A stretch of 36,108 nucleotides of DNA from Marmoricola sp. (GTDB taxonomy: Bacteria; Actinomycetota; Actinomycetes; Propionibacteriales; Nocardioidaceae): the NCBI GenBank assembly GCA_025964775.1, contig JAOPYE010000007.1, positions 1-36,108 on the forward strand. Reading direction: 5' to 3'. Position numbers and translations under genes: made by a program. A model generated the notes under the pieces. It had not been told where the DNA came from. It worked only from the letters and a program-made list of their open reading frames with translations, and ran no database searches. How positions within the stretch are numbered: position 1 is the stretch's first letter; every line of letters starts with the position of its first letter. Shown here piece after piece: positions 11,468-18,848 of this stretch.

Positions 11468-12559
11468 ATGGATGACACGCCCAAGGACGATCTCCCCGAC
11501 GATCTGTGGGCCGTCGTGCCGGCCGGGGGTGCAGGTACCCGGCTCTGGCCGCTCTCTCGTGCCGGCTCGCCGAAGTTCCTGCACGACCTGGCCGGGAGCG
11601 GCCGGACGTTGTTGCAAGCCACCTACGACCGACTGCAGCCGCTGGTCGGTGAGCGGCTCCTCGTCGTCACCGGCGTCGCGCACCAGGATGCCGTACGCCG
11701 CCAGCTCGATGCCCTCGCTGCTGATCACGTCATCGCCGAGCCGAGTCCGCGCGACTCGATGGCAGCGATCGGCCTGGCCGCGGCCATCATCGAGCGCACC
11801 GACCCCGACGCGGTGATGGGCTCGTTCGCAGCGGACCACGTGATCGCCGACCCCGAGGCGTTCCGGGCCTGCGTCCGTGAAGCCGCGGAGGTGGCGCGCA
11901 CCGGCGCGCTCGTGACCCTGGGGATCGATCCCGACTTTCCATCGACCGCGTTCGGCTACATCCGGCTCGGCGACCGCTTGACCGACTTCCCGACCGCGCA
12001 CGCGGTGGCGGCATTCGTCGAGAAGCCCGACCTCGAGACTGCGACGGCCTGGGTCGCGACCGGCGAGTACCGCTGGAACGCCGGCATGTTCGTCGCCCGC
12101 GCCAGCGTGGTCCTCGACCTGCTCGCGGTCGAGCATCCCGACCTGGCGCGCGACCTGCGCCTGCTGGCGGCCGAGCCCGGGCGGATGGACGAGATCTGGC
12201 CGACGCTGACCAAGATCGCGATCGACCACGCCGTGGCCGAGCCGGCCGCCGCAGCTGGTCGGGTCGCCGTCGTGCCGGGCGCCTTCGGCTGGGAGGACAT
12301 CGGCGACTTCGACGCGCTCGCCGGCCTGTTGGGCGCTGACGGCCTGCGCGTCCTGGGGGACCCTGACCTGGTCGTCGCCCAGGACGCGACCGGGCTGGTG
12401 GTGCCGGGAAGCGGTCGCACCATCGCCGTGCTCGGGCTCGACGACGTGGTCGTCGTCGACACCGGTGACGCGCTGCTCGTGACCACGACCGCCCACGCCC
12501 AGGGCGTCAAGGCGATCGTGGACGTGCTCAAGCAGTCGGGTCGTTCAGCCCTGACGTGA
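11468..12559 (+). CDS. manC: Mannose-1-phosphate guanylyltransferase
   Basis: This enzyme joins GTP and mannose-1-phosphate to give GDP-mannose, the donor for mannosylated wall lipids, glycans and proteins. The 363-residue protein opens with the nucleotide-binding signature VVPAGGAGTRLWPLSR (16-31) followed by SPKFL. Further family motifs are SFAADHVI (metal-binding Asp), FGYIRLG, FVEKPDLETA, and YRWNAGMFV. It lacks the C-terminal cupin isomerase domain of bifunctional ManC enzymes, so it is the single-function type. An upstream GTG at 11441 would add nine residues, but ATG 11468 follows a -10-like hexamer at leaderless spacing and better matches homologues. Phosphomannomutase at 21166 would supply its substrate. 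It is divergent from the TIGR03089 gene and convergent with DUF3105. Confidence 0.93.
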   Translation: MDDTPKDDLPDDLWAVVPAGGAGTRLWPLSRAGSPKFLHDLAGSGRTLLQATYDRLQPLVGERLLVVTGVAHQDAVRRQLDALAADHVIAEPSPRDSMAAIGLAAAIIERTDPDAVMGSFAADHVIADPEAFRACVREAAEVARTGALVTLGIDPDFPSTAFGYIRLGDRLTDFPTAHAVAAFVEKPDLETATAWVATGEYRWNAGMFVARASVVLDLLAVEHPDLARDLRLLAAEPGRMDEIWPTLTKIAIDHAVAEPAAAAGRVAVVPGAFGWEDIGDFDALAGLLGADGLRVLGDPDLVVAQDATGLVVPGSGRTIAVLGLDDVVVVDTGDALLVTTTAHAQGVKAIVDVLKQSGRSALT

Positions 12560-12566
12560 GGTCAGG
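12550..12566. terminator. Small hairpin at the manC/DUF3105 junction
   Basis: CCTGAC (12550-12555) pairs with GTCAGG (12561-12566) around a 5-nt loop containing the manC stop codon. A short T-run follows at 12571-12573 on the plus strand. It sits between convergent genes only 16 nt apart. Its 6-bp stem is modest, so this is a tentative call. Confidence 0.4.
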
Positions 12567-12575
12567 CGCGTTTCC

Positions 12576-13322
12576 CTACGGCGCCCCACCCTCGGGCGAG
12601 TCGCTGTTCGGGTACTTGGTGACGAAGCTGCTGATCACGGCGCCGCTCGGCTGGCCGCAGTACTCCCAGACGCCTTGCTGGGTGGAGCTCGAGCCTTCCC
12701 AGTGCGTCAGCACGACGTGCTTGCCGGCCGGGAACGCCGGGCCGTCGGTCGGCTTCCACGGCACGACGTTCACGTAGGTCGTCGTCCCGGAGTACTTGTC
12801 GGCGATCGCCTGGAGGTCCTTGTAGGCCTGGCTGCCGGCCTTGATCGTGTCGTCGTACCAGATGAGCGTGTGCCCGTGCTCCAGGCTGTGCACCATCCGC
12901 TCGAGCTCCGGGCGGTCCTGCGGGGAGTAGAAGTTGCGGTACTCGGAGGCCTGGAGGTAGTTCGGCCAGTGCTGTCCGAACGCCGGCGGGCTGTCCGGGT
13001 AGGTGATCGTGGTCCCGATGGCGACGTGGTTGCCGTTCACGCCCGAGCGGCTCAGGCCTGCGGGGGTCTTGGTGATGGTCTTGTCGCACGCCGCGGCCGA
13101 GGCGCTGACGCCGATGGAGGAGAGCGACTTGTTGGCCAGGACGCTCTTGTCGTGGTTCGACTTGACCAGCGACCAGATCGCCGGGACCAGGAGTCCGATC
13201 ACGATCAGCACGCAGACGCCGAGGATGAGCATGCTCCGGGCACGCTCCTTGCGGGCCTGCTCGGCACGCATCTTCTCGACCATCTCGCGACGTTCGACGT
13301 TCTTCTGGTTCTTCTTGGCCAC
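12576..13322 (-). CDS. DUF3105 membrane-anchored protein
   Basis: A 248-residue protein with a basic, charged cytosolic start (MAKKNQKNVERREMVEKMRAEQ), one transmembrane helix at about 31-53, and an extracytoplasmic C-terminal domain of the DUF3105 family. Family hallmarks are PPAFGQHWP, then HSLEHGHTLIWYDD, and later LTHWEGS and FVTKYPN. The conserved histidines (HWP, HSLEHG) could bind a metal, but no function is known. In many actinobacteria this family occurs beside copper-transport or DUF305 genes; that context is absent here. The start is a GTG without a strong Shine-Dalgarno sequence. It is convergent with manC and 70 nt upstream, in its own direction, of no other gene. Confidence 0.85.
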   Translation of the reverse strand: MAKKNQKNVERREMVEKMRAEQARKERARSMLILGVCVLIVIGLLVPAIWSLVKSNHDKSVLANKSLSSIGVSASAAACDKTITKTPAGLSRSGVNGNHVAIGTTITYPDSPPAFGQHWPNYLQASEYRNFYSPQDRPELERMVHSLEHGHTLIWYDDTIKAGSQAYKDLQAIADKYSGTTTYVNVVPWKPTDGPAFPAGKHVVLTHWEGSSSTQQGVWEYCGQPSGAVISSFVTKYPNSDSPEGGAP

Positions 13323-13392
13323 GGGGCTGCTCTCTGTTCCGGCTGGTTGTCGGCTGCTGGGGGTCGGCTACTCGCGGGGATCCGGGGGAAGT

Positions 13393-14337
13393 CTACGAAA
13401 GTGGCGCAAGCAGCGTGGGTGTGTCCACCGATCCGGCGGTGCGCACCTGCCACGCGTACGCGAACGCCAGGGCCAGCAGTCTGACCTCGGGGACAGCGGC
13501 GACGCTGATCCCGTCCTCGACGGCGCTCGCCTCGAACCCGCACTGGGCCAGGGCGTCGAGGAGGTCGCCCGGCAGTGCCGGTGCGCCGAACGCGGCGCCC
13601 TGGGTGCCGGACAGTGCGGCAGCCACGGCCTCGCGGCTGCCCAGACCGAACATGTCGGTGCCGGGTTCGCGGACCAGGCGGCGTGCACCCGGGCCGTGGT
13701 CGCCCGGCGCGAGCACCCGGCCGGCGAGGCCGCGCACCAGGGTCAGCGGCCGCCTGCCGAGCTTGCCACTGACGAGCTCGGCGATCGCGGTGACCTCGTC
13801 GGCGATCGCCGGTGCTGTCACGGCCAGCTCGTTGCCGTAGGCGTCGGTGCGTCCCTCGAACTCCTCGAGCGGCTGGATGCCGGCCGCGCCGATGGCGATG
13901 TCGGTCTGTCCGTGCCGCCAGGCCCGTCCGGCCGTGTCGCTGATCAGGATCGCCACGTTGGCCCCGGTGCGGGTGCGGACCTGCTCGCGAAGGCGGCGTG
14001 CGGTGGCATCGGGATCCGTCGGCAGCAGGACCAGCTGGCCGGGTTCGACGTTGGAGGCGTCGACGCCGGCGGCGGCCATGATCAGGCCGAGGTGGTTCTC
14101 GACGATGCTGGTCGGGCCGCGACGGGCAACGACCCGCACGGTCTCGGCGCGGATCGCGGCCTCACGGTCGCCGGTGATCAGCCGCCCCTCGGCCTTGCTG
14201 ACGACCTTGCTGGTCAGGACGACGACGTCCCCCTCGACCGCGTAGGTGGCGACGAGGTCGGCCAGGTCGGCTCCCGGCACGATCTCGCCGATACCCTCCG
14301 GCGCGATCGCCTGCAGCGCAACGCCGTCGGGGTTCAC
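13393..14337 (-). CDS. fbiB: Coenzyme F420-0:L-glutamate ligase, no nitroreductase domain
   Basis: The protein adds L-glutamate residues to F420-0. The CofE-type ligase domain (about 1-240) shows IAPEGIGEIVPGADLADLV, VVVLTSKVVSKAEGR, RRGPTSIVENHLGLIMAAAGVDASN, LISDTAGRAWRHGQTDIAIG and the C-terminal GKLGRRPLTLVRG region. Mycobacterial FbiB is about 448 residues, with a C-terminal FMN-binding nitroreductase domain that reduces dehydro-F420-0. This protein stops at 314 residues. Its last 80 residues keep the linker-like DMFGLGSREAV, then diverge into a short Ala-rich region without the RRSVRRF motif of the reductase. The GTG start overlaps the fbiA stop (GTGA), so the two genes are translationally coupled. 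Confidence 0.92.
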   Translation of the reverse strand: MNPDGVALQAIAPEGIGEIVPGADLADLVATYAVEGDVVVLTSKVVSKAEGRLITGDREAAIRAETVRVVARRGPTSIVENHLGLIMAAAGVDASNVEPGQLVLLPTDPDATARRLREQVRTRTGANVAILISDTAGRAWRHGQTDIAIGAAGIQPLEEFEGRTDAYGNELAVTAPAIADEVTAIAELVSGKLGRRPLTLVRGLAGRVLAPGDHGPGARRLVREPGTDMFGLGSREAVAAALSGTQGAAFGAPALPGDLLDALAQCGFEASAVEDGISVAAVPEVRLLALAFAYAWQVRTAGSVDTPTLLAPLS

Positions 14338-15374
14338 AGCCCGACCAGGGCGAGGGCCGCAGCCGCCATGTCGGCCGTCGCGTCGTGGTCGGTCATCATC
14401 AGGGGAACCGCCCGTGCCGCGAGTCCGGCTGCTTCGATGCGTGGCACCAGGCCCGCGTCGACGGTGTCGACCAGCCAGCCGTCCAAAATTCCACCGCTGC
14501 CGTCTCCGCCGTTCCGGGCTCCGTAGTGCTCAGCAACCCCGGCGGCCGAGACCTCGACGCCGATGATCCCGAGAAGCTGGCGGGCCATGCCACGGACGTG
14601 GTCGTCGCCGACGATGCCGGAGACCCCGACCACCGGCGCAGCCGTCGCGCGAACAGCGTCGCGGACCCCCGGAACGGCAAGGATCGTGCCGACCGAGACG
14701 ACCGGGTTCGATGGCGGCACGATCACCACATCGGCCTCGGTGATCGCTTCGATCACACCCGGGCCGGGCTTCGCCTCCGGCGCGCCGATCGGCACGACCG
14801 AGAAGGCCGGGACGCTCGCCTGGTGCCGGATCCAGTACTCCTGGAAGTGCACCGCCTTGCGATCCCCGGTCTCCGGGTCCTCGATCGCCACGTGGGTCTC
14901 GATCCGGTCCTCCGACATCGGCAGCAACCGCACCCGGCTGCCGTGGACAGGCTCGAGCCAGCGCTTGCAGAGCGCAGCCGTGACGGCCGACAGACCGAAG
15001 CCGGCGTCGAGCATCTGCGTCCTGACCAGGTGGGTCGCGAGGTCGCGGTCGCCCAGGCCGAACCAGGTCGGCTCAACGCCGTACGCCGCCAGCTCCTCCT
15101 TGGCGTGCCAGGTCTCGTCCGTGCGACCCCAGCCGCGCTCGGGGTCGATGCCGTTGCCGAGGGTGTACATCACGGTGTCGAGGTCGGGGCAGACCTTCAG
15201 GCCGTGCAGCCAGATGTCGTCGCCGGTGTTGGCGATGACCGTGACCTCGGTGCCCGCCGTGGCGTCGTTGCGCTCGATCAGCCGGAGCACGCCCTGGATG
15301 AAACGGGCCCCGCCGACGCCACCGGACAGGACGGTGATCCGGGACGGAAGGGGAGCGGCGGCGGCGTTCGTCAT
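14334..15374 (-). CDS. fbiA: 2-phospho-L-lactate/phosphoenolpyruvate transferase
   Basis: FbiA (CofD) joins the guanylylated three-carbon acid to the deazaflavin Fo to make (dehydro-)F420-0. The 346-residue protein has the N-terminal LSGGVGGARFIQGVL, the metal and substrate region NTGDDIWLHGLKVCPDLDTVMYTLG, and the later PPSNPVVSVGTILAVPG and GDDHVRGMARQLL, all typical of the family. Length matches mycobacterial FbiA (about 331). It is the first gene of a two-gene fbiAB operon and is divergent from the whiB2-like gene, an arrangement seen also in M. tuberculosis (Rv3260c-Rv3262). A good start is the ATG complement at 15372-15374; AGGAG lies rather far upstream. Cytosolic. Confidence 0.96.
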   Translation of the reverse strand: MTNAAAAPLPSRITVLSGGVGGARFIQGVLRLIERNDATAGTEVTVIANTGDDIWLHGLKVCPDLDTVMYTLGNGIDPERGWGRTDETWHAKEELAAYGVEPTWFGLGDRDLATHLVRTQMLDAGFGLSAVTAALCKRWLEPVHGSRVRLLPMSEDRIETHVAIEDPETGDRKAVHFQEYWIRHQASVPAFSVVPIGAPEAKPGPGVIEAITEADVVIVPPSNPVVSVGTILAVPGVRDAVRATAAPVVGVSGIVGDDHVRGMARQLLGIIGVEVSAAGVAEHYGARNGGDGSGGILDGWLVDTVDAGLVPRIEAAGLAARAVPLMMTDHDATADMAAAALALVGL

Positions 15375-15420
15375 GGCAGAAGTGTGGCTCCTGCCTGGTC
15401 CAGCAGTGAGATGGCCCCCG

Positions 15421-15493
15421 TGTCAAGGCCTGTCTGGTGCGCACGGTAATACCAGACCGGGGCTTGACTTCGTGGGTGCGACAGGCATGTAAT
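15421..15493. promoter_or_regulatory. Divergent fbiA/whiB2 control region with inverted repeat
   Basis: An interrupted inverted repeat, GTCAAG-N4-GTCTGGT (15422-15438) and ACCAGAC-N5-CTTGAC (15451-15468), is separated by 12 nt. Its outer ends create outward-facing -35-like elements: TTGACT at 15464-15469 for whiB2, followed after 18 nt by TGTAAT (15488-15493), and TTGACA on the minus strand (15426-15421) toward fbiA. The whiB2 leader beyond carries hairpins CCGAC/GTCGG (15516-15529) and GTGAGG/CCTCAC (15529-15548). Confidence 0.5.
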
Positions 15494-15592
15494 CACATCA
15501 GTGTGGTTTTCAACTCCGACTCACGTCGGTGAGGAAGATCACCCTCACACACATCGCGGTCCGTCAGGGTCGCAGGGTCGAAGGGGAACACC

Positions 15593-15847
15593 ATGCGCGA
15601 GCTCTATCTGCTCGAGGGGGACGCTGACGAGAGTGGTTGGCAGGAGCGCGCCTTGTGCGCTCAGACCGACCCGGAAGCGTTCTTCCCCGAAAAAGGCGGG
15701 TCCACCCGTGAGGCCAAGAGGGTCTGCCTCACCTGTGACGTTCGAGGCGACTGCCTCGAGTACGCGCTCCACAACGACGAGCGCTTCGGCATCTGGGGCG
15801 GCCTGTCGGAGCGCGAGCGGAGAAAGCTCAAGAAAAGGGCTGTCTAG
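15593..15847 (+). CDS. whiB2: WhiB-family iron-sulfur regulator, WhiB2/WhmD-like
   Basis: An 84-residue Wbl protein. Four cysteines that ligate a [4Fe-4S] cluster are at 22, 45, 48 and 54 (C-x22-C-x2-C-x5-C). The G-I-W-G-G turn is at 66-70, followed by a basic SERERRKLKKR tail for DNA binding. The N-terminal WQERALCAQTDPEAFFPEKGGSTREAKRVC pattern fits WhiB2/WhmD/WhiB, which bind the primary sigma factor and control septation and division genes. The gene order beside fbiA matches M. tuberculosis whiB2 (Rv3260c), supporting orthology. ATG 15593 is preceded by AAGGGGA at 15581-15587. The leader of about 90 nt contains two hairpins. Some caution about the exact paralogue name remains. Confidence 0.95.
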   Translation: MRELYLLEGDADESGWQERALCAQTDPEAFFPEKGGSTREAKRVCLTCDVRGDCLEYALHNDERFGIWGGLSERERRKLKKRAV

Positions 15848-16035
15848 CTCCAGGCGCCGTGAAACGCGGCCCTCGCCTGCGTTGTCGTCGGTCGACGGCC
15901 CGCTCCGCTTGAAGGCCGCCTTCCCTCCTCCGCCTTGGCGAGCACCACGTTTGACGACGCCTGGACCCAGACACCGTGTCGTTGGCTGGATCACAGGCGC
16001 GCAGACGCCGGGTCGGTGAGCCTTTCCGGAACGCC
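15848..16035. other. Intergenic stretch downstream of whiB2
   Basis: About 190 bases without a convincing gene or strong hairpin. It must hold the whiB2 terminator and the upstream part of the promoter for the following glycosyltransferase gene. I see no clear repeat or -35 element in it. Confidence 0.5.
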
Positions 16036-16041
16036 TAGGCT
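16036..16041 (+). promoter_or_regulatory. -10-like hexamer TAGGCT, leaderless start
   Basis: TAGGCT ends 8 nt before the GTG at 16050, and no Shine-Dalgarno sequence is present. The identical hexamer precedes two other genes in the window. Confidence 0.5.
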
Positions 16042-16049
16042 GACCCCTC

Positions 16050-18848
16050 GTGAAGGTCACCGCGCTCCTCGTCAGCCACAACGGTGCCCGTTGGCTGCCA
16101 GCGGTGCTGTCCGGGCTGGCCGCGTCGACCCGAAAGGTCGATGCGATCGTCGCGGTCGACACGGGCTCGAGCGACGATTCGGTGTCGCTAGTGCAGGACG
16201 TGCTGGGCCATGCCCCGGTGCTTCTGGACCCTCGCACCCCGTACGCCGAGTCCGTGCGCGTCGCACTGGCCAGCGCCGCGCCGGCGGTCGAGGACGAATG
16301 GGTCTGGCTGATCCACGACGACTCGAATCCCGCGCCGGACTGTCTCGAGCTCCTGGTCGGGGCCGCTGAGTCAGCGGCGCAGGACGTCGCGGCGCTGGGG
16401 CCCAAGCAACGTGAATGGCCCTCGCTCAAGCGCCTCCTGGAGGTCGGGGTCACCCTGACCGGAACGGGTCAGCGTGAGACCGGGCTCGAGCGCGGTGAGT
16501 ACGACCAGGGCCAGCACGACGAGCCGCACCAGGTCCTGGCGGTGAACACCGCCGGCATGCTCGTGCGCCGCACGGTGCTCGAATCGGTCGGGCTCGACCC
16601 GTTGCTCCCGGTCTTCGGGACCGACATGGACTTCGGGTGGCGGGTCGCACGAGCCGGGCACCGGACGCGGGTCGTGCCGGCCGCCGTGATGTTCCACGTC
16701 GAGGCCTCGCGCCTGGGACGTCGTGACTCCGAGCTCGTCGAGCACCCCGGCCGACAGGTACGCGTCGGTGCGCAGTACACGTTGCTGGTCAACAGTCCCG
16801 GCTGGACGATCCCGTTCCGGTCGGCGCGGATGATCCTCGGTGGACTGCTGCGTGCTCTGGGCTTGCTGCTGGTCCGGGCCCCGGGGGAGTCGGCCGACGA
16901 GATCGCGGCGCTCGTCGACATCTTCGGTCACCCGGGTCGCGTGCTGCGCGCTCGCCGTGCCCGCGCCGGCACGGCACGGATCGGCCACGATGCCGTGCGG
17001 CCCCTGCTCGCTCCCTTCTGGTTGCCGTACCGGCACGGCCTCGACTACGTCACCGACGTCTACGTCGCGATCGCCAACGGACTGCGCGAGGAGGCCGAGC
17101 GCCGCCGCCCCGACGGGGTGACCGACGAGACCGCCTGGGTGGCGCGCTTCCTGCGCTGGCCCGGGCTGTGGGCGCTGGTGCTCGCGGTGATCGCCGGACA
17201 CGGCTACCTCGCCGGCGGACCGCTGCACGGCGGCGCGCTGCTGCCCACGCCCGACGGCGTCGGCCACTGGTGGCACACCTGGGGGGCGTGGCGACACGAC
17301 ATCGGCACTGGCAGCGACGCTCCCGGGCCGGCGTACCTGCTCCCGCTGGCGATCCTGGGGACGCTGCTGCTCAACCACCCGGGCGCCGCGATCGACCTGA
17401 TCTTCCTGCTGGCGGTCGCGGTGGCGTTCCTCGGAGCGTTGCGGTTCGCCCGACGTACGACGAACGGTCCCTGGGTGCCGCTCTGGGCAGCGGCGACCTA
17501 CGCGCTCCTGCCGGCGGTCTCCGGCTCGATCGCCCAGGGCCGGATCGGCACCGTCGTCGGCGCCGCGATCCTGCCGTTCCTGGCAACCGCGGCACTCGGC
17601 CTCGGTCAGGCCGAGGAGCAGCCCGAGGTCGATCCGGAGGATCCGCACGCCCCGGTGGCTTCCGTCCGACGCTGGCGCGCCGCCTGGCGCACAGCCCTTC
17701 TTGCCGCACTCCTGGTCTCGTTCGTCCCGCCCGCGTTCCTGGTGATCGCGCTGCTCTGCCTCTTCGCCGTCGTGGGTGGCTACGGGCGTGCCTGGCGCCG
17801 CGAGCTGGTGGTGATCCTGGTCGTTCCGCTGCTGGTGGTCCTGCCGTGGGCGATCGGCACCCTGTCGGCTCCGGGTGCCTGGCTCGTCGAGGCCGGCCGG
17901 GCCGCGTCCGTCCCCGTGAACCCCCACCTGATCGACCTCGTCCTCGGACGCACAGGCGGTCCGGGGGAGGCTCCCGGCTGGCTCGCGATCGGTCTGCCGA
18001 TCGCCGCGATGGCTGCGTTCCTGCGTCCCGACACCCGGGCGCGCGTCCTGCAGATCTGGGTGGTCATCGGCTCGGCCACGGTCGTGCTCGCGGCCAGCTC
18101 GCGGGTGACCGTGTCGCTGCCGGGCATCCCGACGGAATTCCGGCCGTGGCCCGGCTTCCTGCTGCTGCTGATCCAGGGCGGGTTCGTGCTGGCCGCGGCG
18201 GTGGCGGCCGACGGGGTCCTGGAGATCGCCCGGTCGGAGAGCTTCACGTGGCGCCAACCGGTCGCTGCCGTGACCTTCCTGCTCGCCCTGTGGGCGCCGG
18301 TGCTCGGCGCAGGCTGGTGGGTGCTGCGCGGAGACAACCCGCCGATCGCCCGCAGCGCAGTGAGGGTCGTGCCGACCTACATGCAGGACCTGGCCCGCGG
18401 CAACAACCTCGGCGGGGTCCTCCGGGTCACCGGCGGTCTGCGCAGAGGTATCGAGTACCAGGTGTTGCGTTCGGGACCCGATCGCATCGGAGATGACGGC
18501 GTCCTCGCGCTGACCAAGCCGGATCCGCGTTTCCGCGCGCTGGTCGAGCGGGTGCTGTCCAACCCCCTTCCCGGGGACGCGCGCACGTTGGCGTCCTACG
18601 GGATCAAGTACGTCTACGCGCCGGCACCGGTGGCCGGCGTGGTCAGTGGCGGGTTCGACGCGGCCGACGGCTTCGGCGGTGCCAGTGCACCCGCCGCGGG
18701 CGCCCGCGCGTGGGTGGTCCAGGAGACGCCGAGCCTGACCGGCATCAACAGCCACCGGGCGTGGCTGCGACCGCTGTGGGTCACGCTGAGCCTGCTGACG
18801 CTGATCACCTGCCTCGTCCTGGCCGCTCCCGACAGGCGGCGCCGATGA
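16050..18848 (+). CDS. Large membrane glycosyltransferase family 2 protein
   Basis: A 932-residue protein. The N-terminal GT2 domain (about 1-260) begins VTALLVSHNGARWLPAVL and has DD at 90-91 (IHDDSNP) and GTDMDFGWRVARAGH near 190-205. A linker follows, and then from about residue 370 a membrane region with around ten or more hydrophobic spans and loops such as GSIAQGRIGTVVGAAILPF, resembling actinobacterial integral-membrane GT-C-like proteins. The last 200 residues contain an extracytoplasmic segment and a final transmembrane helix ending in a basic RRRR tail. It may transfer sugars onto lipid carriers or to surface glycans; donor and acceptor are unknown. It overlaps the DUF5719 gene by 4 nt (ATGA), so the two products probably work together. 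GTG 16050 fits leaderless translation. Confidence 0.85.
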   Translation: MKVTALLVSHNGARWLPAVLSGLAASTRKVDAIVAVDTGSSDDSVSLVQDVLGHAPVLLDPRTPYAESVRVALASAAPAVEDEWVWLIHDDSNPAPDCLELLVGAAESAAQDVAALGPKQREWPSLKRLLEVGVTLTGTGQRETGLERGEYDQGQHDEPHQVLAVNTAGMLVRRTVLESVGLDPLLPVFGTDMDFGWRVARAGHRTRVVPAAVMFHVEASRLGRRDSELVEHPGRQVRVGAQYTLLVNSPGWTIPFRSARMILGGLLRALGLLLVRAPGESADEIAALVDIFGHPGRVLRARRARAGTARIGHDAVRPLLAPFWLPYRHGLDYVTDVYVAIANGLREEAERRRPDGVTDETAWVARFLRWPGLWALVLAVIAGHGYLAGGPLHGGALLPTPDGVGHWWHTWGAWRHDIGTGSDAPGPAYLLPLAILGTLLLNHPGAAIDLIFLLAVAVAFLGALRFARRTTNGPWVPLWAAATYALLPAVSGSIAQGRIGTVVGAAILPFLATAALGLGQAEEQPEVDPEDPHAPVASVRRWRAAWRTALLAALLVSFVPPAFLVIALLCLFAVVGGYGRAWRRELVVILVVPLLVVLPWAIGTLSAPGAWLVEAGRAASVPVNPHLIDLVLGRTGGPGEAPGWLAIGLPIAAMAAFLRPDTRARVLQIWVVIGSATVVLAASSRVTVSLPGIPTEFRPWPGFLLLLIQGGFVLAAAVAADGVLEIARSESFTWRQPVAAVTFLLALWAPVLGAGWWVLRGDNPPIARSAVRVVPTYMQDLARGNNLGGVLRVTGGLRRGIEYQVLRSGPDRIGDDGVLALTKPDPRFRALVERVLSNPLPGDARTLASYGIKYVYAPAPVAGVVSGGFDAADGFGGASAPAAGARAWVVQETPSLTGINSHRAWLRPLWVTLSLLTLITCLVLAAPDRRRR

